A stretch of DNA of 45,856 nucleotides, from the NCBI GenBank assembly GCA_900768125.1, contig CAAGBS010000021.1:1-45856 (forward strand). Reading direction: 5' to 3'. Below, piece by piece: positions 23,652-31,139 of the stretch (its first letter is position 1; every line of letters begins with the position of its first letter). The stretch is from Oscillospiraceae bacterium (GTDB lineage Bacteria; Bacillota; Clostridia; Oscillospirales; Ruminococcaceae). A program made the translations under genes and the position numbers. The notes under the pieces are model-generated. The model did no database searches, was not told where the DNA came from, and saw only the letters and a list, made by a program, of their open reading frames with translations.

Positions 23652-25199
23652 ATGGAAGAAATGAACAGAAAAGCAGACGCCGTGTTCATGACCGAAACGC
23701 TGTACGACGGTCAGACCGAACAGGGCGTGGAGCTTGACCATGTGCTGCCGGACTACTACCCGGAGATATTCAGGATACTGAAGTGCTGCCTTACCCCGCG
23801 CGTGACTTCTGCGGCTGTATCAGGCAGCAAGATCATGCTGGACGGCGTTGTGCTGATAAAGGTGCTGTATCTCGCTGAGAACAGCAATGCGCTTCACTGC
23901 GTGGAGCAGCGGTACACCTGGTCCAAATCGGTTGATATCCCGGCTAAGCCGGAAAATCTCTGCGGAGAGCCGCAGGTCACTGTCACGCCCAGAGCCGACT
24001 ACTGCAACTGCCGCGCGGTCAGCAGCCGAAGGCTCGATATCCGCGGCGCGATAAGCTGCCGGATAGTAGTCACCTGTCCCTCTAAGTTCGTCATTCCAGC
24101 CATGCCTGACGGAATGCAGGTGCTCACAAAGGAAATCTCCTGCTGTTCAGAGCCGATAACCGCCGATAAGCAGGTGTCAGTCCGCGAGGAGATAGAGACA
24201 GGCGCCGCCGGGATAGACTACATAGTAACATGCGACGCGCTTACCCGGATAGACGACATACGGATAATCGCAAACAAGGCGGTCGTCAAGGGGCAGGTGA
24301 CTATCAGCGCGCTTTACGGAGTTCACAACGAGGAGCACAGCGGCTGCGATGAACTCGAAAAGATGACCGCCGACATTCCGGTCAGCCAGATTCTTGATAT
24401 GCCCGGACTCACCGACCAGCATATGTGCGCGCCTGAATTTATAGTACGCAGCTGCGAACTTATCCCCCGCTCGGACAGCGGCGTTATATCCTGCGAACTT
24501 GGGTTGGAATGCCGCTGCAGCGCTGTTCGTTCGGTCAGCATGGAACTACCCTGCGACGCGTACTCCACCGAGTACGAGACCGAACTTACCACCGCTTCGT
24601 TAAAGATACCCAGCGACCCCAGAAAAACCGAGCAGCCGCTCACCATGAAATTCACCCTCTCCTGCGACAGCGGCGAGGTAGATTCCATCTGGGACTGCCG
24701 ATGCGAACTCAGCGGCGTTACCTGCCGACCGGACGGCGCGAACGGGCTGACAGTATCCGGTCAGGCGCTCGTGCAGGCGCTCGGGAAATGCTCCGGCGGC
24801 ACTCCGTTCTTCGCTGAAAAACAGGAGAGCTTCGAGCAGAAGCTGCAATCCCCGGATATCACCCAGAACACGGCCGCATTCTGCAAATGTGCAGTCATCA
24901 ACACAGGATTTGCGATAAAGTCGGACGGCACGGTGGACGTTACCGTGCAGGCGATGATCACCGCGGAGCTTTCCGAGAACCGCCAGATGAATCTTGTAAG
25001 CGGCGCAGATGTACATCAGGATAAGCCGCGCGGGAAGCCGGACGATTTCGCGCTGCGGATATGCTACACCACCGGCGGGGAAAGCTGCTGGGATATCGCG
25101 AAGCGCTGCGGCACGACTGTGGAAGCAGTCATGGAAGAAAACGAGATCAGCGACCGCTGCGCGGAACTTTCCGGCATGGTGGTCATTCCGATTGTTTAA
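23652..25199 (+). CDS. DUF3794 (SPOCS) repeat protein with C-terminal LysM domain
   Basis: 515 residues. Repeated beta-rich DUF3794 modules cover about residues 20-440; the recurring phrase pattern is seen in VSSRRLDIRGAISCRIVVTC, IANKAVVKGQVTISALYGVH and KCAVINTGFAIKSDGTVDVT. The C-terminal 45 residues form a LysM domain (CYTTGGESCWDIAKRCGTTV, then ENEISDRCAELSGMVVIPIV) that should bind peptidoglycan or cortex glycan. Proteins of this build are spore coat/cortex morphogenetic proteins in Clostridia, comparable to SipL, which binds SpoIVA. The direct position ahead of spoIVA (12 bases apart) supports a joint role. AAGGAGG lies six bases before the ATG. Confidence 0.88.
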   Translation: MEEMNRKADAVFMTETLYDGQTEQGVELDHVLPDYYPEIFRILKCCLTPRVTSAAVSGSKIMLDGVVLIKVLYLAENSNALHCVEQRYTWSKSVDIPAKPENLCGEPQVTVTPRADYCNCRAVSSRRLDIRGAISCRIVVTCPSKFVIPAMPDGMQVLTKEISCCSEPITADKQVSVREEIETGAAGIDYIVTCDALTRIDDIRIIANKAVVKGQVTISALYGVHNEEHSGCDELEKMTADIPVSQILDMPGLTDQHMCAPEFIVRSCELIPRSDSGVISCELGLECRCSAVRSVSMELPCDAYSTEYETELTTASLKIPSDPRKTEQPLTMKFTLSCDSGEVDSIWDCRCELSGVTCRPDGANGLTVSGQALVQALGKCSGGTPFFAEKQESFEQKLQSPDITQNTAAFCKCAVINTGFAIKSDGTVDVTVQAMITAELSENRQMNLVSGADVHQDKPRGKPDDFALRICYTTGGESCWDIAKRCGTTVEAVMEENEISDRCAELSGMVVIPIV

Positions 25200-25211
25200 G
25201 GAGCGTGAAAC

Positions 25212-26687
25212 ATGAATCATTCCATCTATTCAGACATCGCCCGCCGGACTGACGGTAATATTTACCTCGGGATAGTCGGTCCTGTCCGTTCAGGAAAATC
25301 CACGTTCATAACCCGGCTGATGAACACGCTTGTGATACCCAACATCGCCGACGATTTCCAGCGCGAGCGCGCAAACGACGAACTCCCGCAGTCCTCAGCC
25401 GGAAAGACGATCATGACCACCGAGCCGAAATTCGTACCCGAAAAAGCTGTGAATATCGTGCTTGACGACGGCGTAAAGATGAACGTCCGGCTCATCGACT
25501 GCGTTGGCTACATCGTCCCCAGCGCGATAGGCTATATCGAAAACGAGGCTCCGCGTATGGTGATGACCCCATGGTTCGAGGAAGAAATTCCATTCAACAT
25601 GGCTGCCGAGGTTGGAACACGCAAGGTCATAACCGAGCATTCCACGATAGGGATAGTCGTCACAACTGACGGCAGCATCACCGATATCCCCCGCGAGGAG
25701 TACCAGCAGGCAGAGGAGCGCATAATCAGCGAACTGAACGAAATCAGCAAGCCGTTCGTGGTGCTGCTGAACTGTCAGAAGCCGGAATCCCCTGAAAGCC
25801 GCGCGCTCGCCGCCGAGATGGAGGAAAAATACTCCGCTCCCGTTATGGCTGTCAACTGCCTTGATATCACCGAGGACCAGATAAAGGAACTTCTCGGGAA
25901 AGTACTGCTTCAGTTCCCGGTGAGCGAGATACGCGTCAGAATGCCGAAGTGGGTCAACGCGCTCGACAAGGAGCACTGGCTTCGCAAGGAACTTCTCGGC
26001 TGCATAAAGAACGCCGCTTCGCATGTGGCGGGGATAACCAGCATAAAGAAATGCGCGGATGAAATAGCCGAGTGCGAGTACGCTCTCCAGGCTGTGCCGG
26101 AAGACATCGACCTCGGGACCGGCTCGGGGATAATCAACATCACGCTGAAAAACGATCTATTCTACAAGGTACTCGGCGAGACCACAGGGCTGGAACTCCA
26201 CGACGAGGGAGACCTCATGCCCTGCATGATAGAACTGGCGCAGATAAAAAGCAAGTACGAGCGGGTACGCGGCGCACTGGAGGAAGTCGAAGCCACCGGT
26301 TACGGTATAGTTCTGCCGACAATGGACGAACTCAGCCTGGAGGAGCCGAAGATAGTCAAGCAGGGCGGGAAGTACGGTGTTCGCCTGAGGGCGAGCGCGC
26401 CGTCTATCCACATGATGTCCGCGAACATCACGACCGAGATAAACCCGATAGTCGGAAGCGAAAAGCAGTCCGAGGAGCTCATCGCCTATCTGCTGACCGA
26501 CTTCGAAGAAAACCCGAAGAAGATCTGGGAAAGCAACATTTTCGGCAAATCGCTCCACGAACTTGTCAACGAGGGGCTTCACAACAAACTCTACCGCATG
26601 CCGACGGACGCCCGCATGAAGCTGCAGGAGACTATCCAGCGAATCATCAACGAGGGCTGCGGCGGTCTTATATGTATAATCCTCTGA
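25212..26687 (+). CDS. spoIVA: Stage IV sporulation protein A (coat-basement ATPase)
   Basis: 491 residues, the standard SpoIVA length. Near the N-terminus is the P-loop GPVRSGKST (about residues 19-27) in GNIYLGIVGPVRSGKSTF, then the switch-like VRLIDCVGYIVPSAIGY. The middle and C-terminal domains are present, ending with HNKLYRMPTDARMKLQETIQ. SpoIVA uses ATP to polymerise on the forespore surface and is the platform for coat assembly. The upstream DUF3794/LysM gene probably encodes its partner. AAGGAGCG lies before the ATG. Confidence 0.97.
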   Translation: MNHSIYSDIARRTDGNIYLGIVGPVRSGKSTFITRLMNTLVIPNIADDFQRERANDELPQSSAGKTIMTTEPKFVPEKAVNIVLDDGVKMNVRLIDCVGYIVPSAIGYIENEAPRMVMTPWFEEEIPFNMAAEVGTRKVITEHSTIGIVVTTDGSITDIPREEYQQAEERIISELNEISKPFVVLLNCQKPESPESRALAAEMEEKYSAPVMAVNCLDITEDQIKELLGKVLLQFPVSEIRVRMPKWVNALDKEHWLRKELLGCIKNAASHVAGITSIKKCADEIAECEYALQAVPEDIDLGTGSGIINITLKNDLFYKVLGETTGLELHDEGDLMPCMIELAQIKSKYERVRGALEEVEATGYGIVLPTMDELSLEEPKIVKQGGKYGVRLRASAPSIHMMSANITTEINPIVGSEKQSEELIAYLLTDFEENPKKIWESNIFGKSLHELVNEGLHNKLYRMPTDARMKLQETIQRIINEGCGGLICIIL

Positions 26688-26695
26688 ACAACAAT

Positions 26696-26725
26696 ATCCC
26701 CCCGCGGCTGCGGAGGGATTTGTTT
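26696..26725. terminator. Terminator after spoIVA
   Basis: Arms 26696-26705 and 26710-26719 pair with one mismatch around a GGCT loop, followed by TTGTTTTGG. It separates spoIVA from the convergent SASP gene. Confidence 0.75.
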
Positions 26726-26732
26726 TGGGAAA

Positions 26733-26921
26733 TTACTGAGCAGAGTTCTGCTGAGTGTAGCTTGCGATCATATTCTTGACCATCTGACCGCCGATAGAGC
26801 CAGCCTGTTTTGCGGTAAGCTCGCCGTTATAGCCGTTGGAGTTCAGCGGAACGCCTACTTCGCTTGCCGCCTGCATCTTCATGGAATTGAGCGCGCTCTT
26901 AGTCTGCTTATTAGAAGCCAT
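26733..26921 (-). CDS. Alpha/beta-type small acid-soluble spore protein
   Basis: 62 residues. SALNSMKMQAASEVGVPLN and GELTAKQAGSIGGQMVKNMI are the two conserved halves of alpha/beta SASPs. The segment AASEVGV contains the site cut by the germination protease GPR. SASPs coat and protect DNA in the dormant spore. The ATG follows AGGAG at seven bases. No clear sigma-G promoter was found; a large hairpin lies 43 bases upstream. A symbol is not given because strains carry several near-identical genes. Confidence 0.95.
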   Translation of the reverse strand: MASNKQTKSALNSMKMQAASEVGVPLNSNGYNGELTAKQAGSIGGQMVKNMIASYTQQNSAQ

Positions 26922-26963
26922 AATATTGTTCTCCTTTTATAAAAAGCATTTTTAAAGTCCGAA

Positions 26964-27004
26964 GCTTCCGCTCCGTCTTTCTTCACAGGAGCGGAAGCGT
27001 TTTT
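26964..27004 (+). terminator. Strong hairpin upstream of the SASP gene, terminator-like on the plus strand
   Basis: GCTTCCGCTCC (26964-26974) and GGAGCGGAAGC (26988-26998) form a perfect 11-bp stem; GTTTTT follows on the plus strand only. The flanking genes are both on the minus strand, so its use is unclear: a stop for antisense RNA, a weak end for the regulator mRNA, or a leader structure of the SASP mRNA. Confidence 0.55.
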
Positions 27005-27081
27005 CACTTCGCCCTTGCAGTTATATTATTTTCAGCGCGGTGCTTTTTATTAAAGGAAATTGTTTCACAAATATGATGCAA

Positions 27082-27477
27082 TTATTGCTCTGAACCTTGC
27101 TTTTTCGCTGAACAGCCGGCGCATATGCCTTTGAGATTCAGCGTTACGCGAGTGATGTGATGCCCGGTGGACTGAAGTACCGACTGCGGAATAGACTCCA
27201 GGCAGTTAAGCTCGATGTCGAAAACTTTTCCGCATTTCTCGCATATCATGTGGTAGTGGTTATCGGTGCGGCCGTCAAAACGGTCGGAGCCGTCCGCGAT
27301 GGGTATTTTAAGGAGCATTCCCGCTTCGCTCAGCTGATTCAGATTACGGTAGACCGTACCCAGACTCAGGTTTGGATTATCGTTTTTCAGCGCACGGTAG
27401 ACTTCTTCGGCAGTCGGGTGCACCGGAAATTCCTTAACTCGGTTATATATTATCTCTCTCTGCTTTGAAAAATTCAC
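27082..27477 (-). CDS. perR: Fur-family peroxide regulator, PerR type
   Basis: 131 residues. The N-terminal winged helix has HPTAEEVYRALK and LSLGTVYRNLNQLSEAGML. All PerR-type metal ligands can be placed: His20, Asp68, His74, His76 and Asp87, and the structural zinc site is C79/C82 and C119/C122. In PerR the Fe-bound form is inactivated by peroxide oxidation of the His ligands. GTG start at 27477. The gene has a consensus promoter, and a Per-box-like palindrome overlaps its expected transcription start, suggesting autoregulation. Distinction from Fur or Zur rests on the Asp ligand and the operator, so it is likely but not proven. Confidence 0.85.
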   Translation of the reverse strand: MNFSKQREIIYNRVKEFPVHPTAEEVYRALKNDNPNLSLGTVYRNLNQLSEAGMLLKIPIADGSDRFDGRTDNHYHMICEKCGKVFDIELNCLESIPQSVLQSTGHHITRVTLNLKGICAGCSAKKQGSEQ

Positions 27478-27506
27478 TTTGTCCCTGACCTTTCAGATAT
27501 ATAAAA

Positions 27507-27521
27507 CAATAACTATTATCA
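27507..27521 (-). promoter_or_regulatory. Per-box-like operator of the PerR gene
   Basis: The 15-base imperfect palindrome TGATAATAGTTATTG (minus strand) resembles the Per box TTATAATNATTATAA and lies just downstream of the -10 element, over the predicted start of transcription. Confidence 0.55.
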
Positions 27522-27523
27522 TT

Positions 27524-27552
27524 ATTTTATCATAAATCTGTTGATATGTCAA
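27524..27552 (-). promoter_or_regulatory. Sigma-A promoter of the PerR gene
   Basis: On the minus strand TTGACA (27547-27552), 17-base spacer, TAAAAT (27524-27529). Confidence 0.85.
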
Positions 27553-27560
27553 TAGGAAAA

Positions 27561-27795
27561 AGGCAATACATTACGCATTGCCTCAGTCTGTTGAAAAAGT
27601 GTGTTTTGCCCGCGGAGCGGGCTTTTGAAATCAGTTTTTTGCCCCGGGTCTCCCGGGGCAAAAAACACTTCTATCCGCACAAGTGTGCGGTTTGTCGGCA
27701 ATGTCGACAAACCGTGCGCGCAGCGCGGATGTTCGGCGGAAAAGTCACTTTAGTGACTTTTTCGACGGTCTCAGGCAATACATTACGCATTGCCT
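27561..27795. repeat. Multi-hairpin non-coding element bounded by a duplicated 23-bp terminator palindrome
   Basis: Identical 23-bp copies at 27561-27583 and 27773-27795 each fold as AGGCAAT-loop-ATTGCCT. The 189 bases between them hold successive hairpins: GCCCGC/GCGGGC (27608-27622), a perfect 15-bp stem with 3-base loop (27634-27666), CCGCACA/TGTGCGG (27675-27690), CGGTTTGTCG/CGACAAACCG (27688-27714), and AAAAGTCACT/AGTGACTTTT (27740-27761). ATCCGC (27673-27678) and GCGGAT (27725-27730) can enclose the middle ones. The ends of the 189-base core are imperfect inverted repeats (CAGTCTGTTGAAAAAGTG against GAGACCGTCGAAAAAGTC). A-run before the first copy and T-run after the second suggest one ancestral bidirectional terminator split by an insertion. 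No coding function is evident. Confidence 0.85.
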
Positions 27796-27805
27796 TTTTT
27801 TGTTA

Positions 27806-29074
27806 TTATCCGCAGATCTCACGGGTGAGCTTTTCGGCTCTCTTATATACCTCGTCTGCGTCAACTGTCGTGAATTTCCCGTTTTCGTAGAGTATCTTTC
27901 CGGCAATCATCGTCATGACTACATTCTGCTTCGAGCCGGCATAGACCAGATTCTTTGCAATATTGTGTATCGGCTGCATATTCGGCTGCATGAGGTCGAT
28001 GACCGCAAGGTCAGCCTGCTTTCCCGGCGCGAGAACGTCGCAGTCAGTAAGCCCCATCGCAAGCGCGCCGCCGCAGCATGCCATTTTCAGCACGTCAAAC
28101 GCCGGAAATGCCGCCGCGTCATTCTCGCGGTACTTCTGCAGCGCGGTCACGAGGAACATCTCGCGGAACATATCCAGGCAGTTGTTGCTTGCCGCGCCGT
28201 CAGTACCTATCGCCATGCGGTCTATACCGTTCCGCTTCATCTCGCAGAGGGGGGCGATACCGCTCGCCAGCTTCAGGTTTGACGAGGGATTAGTCACGAC
28301 CCACAGTCCTTTTTCGCGGGCTATTCTCATGTCCTCCTCATCGAACCACACGCAGTGGAATCCTCCGCCGCCGCACTCCAGCATTCCCAGCTTGTCAAAG
28401 AACTGCGTGGGAGACAGCCCATAGCGCTCGCGGCAGCCGTCAGTCTCCGCCCTTGTTTCGCTGGAATGAGTGAACATCGGCGCTTTGTATTTTTGGGACA
28501 GCTTCGCCAGTCCCTCGAGCGTTTCGCGCTTTGTGGTGTATTCCGCGTGGAATCCAAGCCGGTAGCTTATCAGAGGGTCGTAGTGGTTGAATTTCTCGTA
28601 TTCCTCCCCGATACCCTCGACAGTGCCGCCAAAATCGTTGATAGAGCCGCACAGTACGCTTCTGTAACCCATGTCGGTGCACGCCTTTGCGTAGCTGTCA
28701 AGCTTCATGTACATATCAAAGCTGGAAGTGATACCGCTGGTGAGGTACTCCATATTGCCAAGCTGAGTAAAGACGTAAACCGCTTCCTCGGTCAGCTTTG
28801 CTTCATGCGGGAAAACCTGCTGATAGAGCCAGTCGTTCAGCGGAAGGTCGTCCGCGAAGCTGCGGAGGAATGTCATTGCAGTGTGGGTGTGAGCATTCTT
28901 GAAGCCGGGTATGATCAGCTTTCCGGAGAGGTCTATTTCACGGTCGAAGTTTCCCTGCGGAATATTCTCAGAGCCGACGAACGCGATTTTATCGCCGTCC
29001 GTGTGAAGCTCTCCGGTGATGATATCCTCGTTCTGCATGGTGAGTATCTTTGCGTTGTAAAAGCGAATTTTCAT
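27806..29074 (-). CDS. Amidohydrolase, S-adenosylhomocysteine/methylthioadenosine deaminase type
   Basis: 422 residues. The metal-dependent amidohydrolase barrel shows NAHTHTAMTFLRSFADDLPL (HxH ligands), THSSETRAE (His), GGGGFHCVWFDEEDM (His) and MAIGTDGAASNNCLDMFREM (Asp), the order typical of the MTA/SAH deaminase family (MtaD). It would convert methylthioadenosine or adenosylhomocysteine to the inosine form. Start ATG 29074 has CGGAGG upstream; longer in-frame extensions run back into mtnA and are rejected. ATG overlaps the mtnA stop as ATGA. Pairing with mtnA points to methylthioadenosine salvage through the inosine branch. Related chlorohydrolases for other bases remain possible. Confidence 0.85.
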   Translation of the reverse strand: MKIRFYNAKILTMQNEDIITGELHTDGDKIAFVGSENIPQGNFDREIDLSGKLIIPGFKNAHTHTAMTFLRSFADDLPLNDWLYQQVFPHEAKLTEEAVYVFTQLGNMEYLTSGITSSFDMYMKLDSYAKACTDMGYRSVLCGSINDFGGTVEGIGEEYEKFNHYDPLISYRLGFHAEYTTKRETLEGLAKLSQKYKAPMFTHSSETRAETDGCRERYGLSPTQFFDKLGMLECGGGGFHCVWFDEEDMRIAREKGLWVVTNPSSNLKLASGIAPLCEMKRNGIDRMAIGTDGAASNNCLDMFREMFLVTALQKYRENDAAAFPAFDVLKMACCGGALAMGLTDCDVLAPGKQADLAVIDLMQPNMQPIHNIAKNLVYAGSKQNVVMTMIAGKILYENGKFTTVDADEVYKRAEKLTREICG

Positions 29075-30117
29075 ATTGCCTCCGATGCGTAAAGCCGCTT
29101 TAGTGATTCTGTGTAGGGATAACGCGCTATTCCGCGCTCGGTGATTATTGCAGTCACAAGCGCGGCGTCCGTCACGTCGAACGCGGGATTCCAGCACTTG
29201 ACCTCCGGCTCGGCGGACGGCTCTGCGAAGAACATGGTTTTAATTTCCTCGCCGCTGCGCTCCTCGATGACGATATCATCGCCGCTGGCACAGCTGAAAT
29301 CAATGGTCGAACCGGGGCAGAACACATAGAAAGGAATCCCGTGGTACTTCGCGTTTATCGCAACTGAACGCGTTCCTATCTTGTTGGCAGCGTCTCCGTT
29401 CGCGGCTACGCGGTCGCAGCCCACGAAACACGCCTGTATCTTCCCCTGCTTCATCAGCAGCGAAGCCGCGTTGTCGCAGATGAGCGTTACGTCTATCCCC
29501 GCGTGATTCAGTTCGAACGAAGTCAGGCGCGCGCCCTGAAGAAGCGGGCGGGTCTCATCGCTGTAAACGCGGAAATCATAGCCGCGCTCCTTACCCAGAA
29601 GCAGAGTTCCCAGCCCGGTGCCGTACTCGACCGCCGCCAGCGCTCCTGCGTTGCAGTGGGTCAGAATGCCGTCTCCGCTTTTCACAAGCGTGAGTCCGTT
29701 TTCGGAAATGGCGCGGCAGGTGGCAACGTCTTCATCATGAATGGAAACGCACTCATTCCGTAAAGCGGACAGCATTTTTTCGCGGGAATCACAGTTACGC
29801 TCCGCGCAGGACAGCATTCGTTTTACCGCCCAGCTGAGATTTACTGCGGTGGGACGCGAGGAAATAAGGTACTCCCCCGCCCTGCGTAGCTGCGGCAGGA
29901 TATCGCCGCTCATCTTCCGGGCAAGGACGTACATTCCGAATCCTGCGCACACGCCTATCGCCGGAGCGCCGCGCACGCGCAGCTTGCAAATTGCTTCGTA
30001 CAGCTGTTCCGCGGTCTCCAGCCTGAGATATTCTATTCGGTTCGGGAGAAGCGTCTGGTCGAGTATCTCGACTGCGTTTTCGTCCTCAGACAGCCGGACG
30101 GTGAATATTTTATCCAT
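29071..30117 (-). CDS. mtnA: S-methyl-5-thioribose-1-phosphate isomerase
   Basis: 348 residues, the usual MtnA length. KLRVRGAPAIGVCAGFGMYV, THCNAGALAAVEYGTGLG (catalytic Cys) and LICDNAASLLMKQG (catalytic Asp) are the family signatures, with GCDRVAANGDAANKIGT following. It converts methylthioribose-1-phosphate to the ribulose form in methionine salvage. Start ATG 30117 shares a base with the stop of the upstream CobW gene (TGATG), and its own stop overlaps the amidohydrolase start, so three genes are translationally coupled. No phosphorylase, dehydratase or later salvage genes lie here, so the pathway may be completed elsewhere or end in a shunt. Confidence 0.95.
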   Translation of the reverse strand: MDKIFTVRLSEDENAVEILDQTLLPNRIEYLRLETAEQLYEAICKLRVRGAPAIGVCAGFGMYVLARKMSGDILPQLRRAGEYLISSRPTAVNLSWAVKRMLSCAERNCDSREKMLSALRNECVSIHDEDVATCRAISENGLTLVKSGDGILTHCNAGALAAVEYGTGLGTLLLGKERGYDFRVYSDETRPLLQGARLTSFELNHAGIDVTLICDNAASLLMKQGKIQACFVGCDRVAANGDAANKIGTRSVAINAKYHGIPFYVFCPGSTIDFSCASGDDIVIEERSGEEIKTMFFAEPSAEPEVKCWNPAFDVTDAALVTAIITERGIARYPYTESLKRLYASEAI

Positions 30118-31064
30118 CAGCTGAAATATACAAGCTCGCTGGGAGCGGCTTCCGTGGGCTTTATTTCTGCCGCATTCAGCACCGGTCCCTCGCCCTTGTA
30201 CGCTGACTGCCGCTCGGCGATTATCCTGCCCGTTACCTCCACCCACGCGCCGTCCTTGAAATCAGCGGCGTTGGGAGCCTTGACGAGTATGCCGACAACC
30301 TGGATATCGTCCGCACAGCAGGTCATAGCGCGGCGGGAGATGACGAAATATCCCTTGGGCACGTTGGAAGCGCGGAAAACCATGCCCCTTACGCGGACGT
30401 TCCTGTTAAGATAGCGCTCGGTGTTGCTCATCACGTCGATATACCACAGACCGAAATCATCATGGATTATCTCGATGGGGTCGGCGTTCAGGTCGTAGGG
30501 CATTTCATCGTCGCCCTGGAAGCCCTGTTCGATAGTGCCGTCCGTGTACTCGAACATCATGTCTATCTTCGGGTTAAGCGCCTTTATACTGCGGCGGAGG
30601 GTCTTCTTATCGACTTTGTTCTTCTCACAGCGGTTGAATACGACAATATCCGCGATGGAGAAATTATCCGAAAGAAGCTGGCGCATATTGTTCATATAGA
30701 CCTGATACTTCGAATGGTCAACGAACATGAATATCTGGTAGAATATCCAGTCCTTTGGGGCTTTCTGAGCCATCGTGCGAAGACTCCACATGCCGTTGTA
30801 TTCAAGCATTATCTGGGTCGGACGGTGCTTCTTCACCAGTTCGTTGAGGTGTTCGGGATTGAAATCCTCCTCGTCCTCGATGAACTCGACTTCCGCCTTT
30901 GCCGCTTTGAGAATATCGGGGGCGTACTCCACCTCGCCCTCCTCGCAGGCGATTATCAGCGTGCGCTGACCCTTGGAGAACTGCTTGTCATTTATCGTAT
31001 CGAGAATAAACGAGGTCTTTCCGCTTTCCAGAAAGCCCGTTATCATATATACCGGAAGTTCCAT
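30117..31064 (-). CDS. CobW/COG0523-type GTPase with C-terminal YcgQ-like (TIGR03943) domain
   Basis: 315 residues. P-loop GFLESGKT at 10-17 and guanine-binding NRCEK at 144-148 place the first half in the CobW family. The usual CxCC metal motif is missing: the matching region reads QIMLEYNG near residue 88. The last third (about 222-305) has VRGMVFR, ISRRAMTCCADD and FKDGAWVEVTG, like the TIGR03943/YcgQ subunit that normally pairs with a DUF318 permease. GTPase and YcgQ-like module are thus on one chain and no permease gene is next to it. AGGAGG lies before the ATG. Coupled to mtnA downstream. Metal handling is inferred from family. Confidence 0.8.
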   Translation of the reverse strand: MELPVYMITGFLESGKTSFILDTINDKQFSKGQRTLIIACEEGEVEYAPDILKAAKAEVEFIEDEEDFNPEHLNELVKKHRPTQIMLEYNGMWSLRTMAQKAPKDWIFYQIFMFVDHSKYQVYMNNMRQLLSDNFSIADIVVFNRCEKNKVDKKTLRRSIKALNPKIDMMFEYTDGTIEQGFQGDDEMPYDLNADPIEIIHDDFGLWYIDVMSNTERYLNRNVRVRGMVFRASNVPKGYFVISRRAMTCCADDIQVVGILVKAPNAADFKDGAWVEVTGRIIAERQSAYKGEGPVLNAAEIKPTEAAPSELVYFS

Positions 31065-31092
31065 AATTGCTCCTCCTGTCTTAATAAATAAT

Positions 31093-31124
31093 ACCGTGCC
31101 CGGAGTTTTGCCCCCGGGCGCGGT
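31093..31124 (-). terminator. Terminator after the His-rich CobW gene
   Basis: ACCGTGCCCGG (31093-31103) and CCGGGCGCGGT (31114-31124) pair with one G-T; on the minus strand ATTATTTATT follows, so it may be leaky into the next CobW-mtnA operon. Confidence 0.75.
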
Positions 31125-31139
31125 GTTGGTTTTCAGAAT

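Noticed and set aside
27561..27795. CRISPR-like array suggested by the two identical 23-bp palindromes
   Set aside because: Only two copies, 189 bases apart, with hairpins and not spacers in between; no cas genes in the window.
27546..28282. Plus-strand frames running from the hairpin element into the amidohydrolase gene
   Set aside because: They translate hairpin DNA and then the complement of a solid gene; no ribosome site and no family motif.
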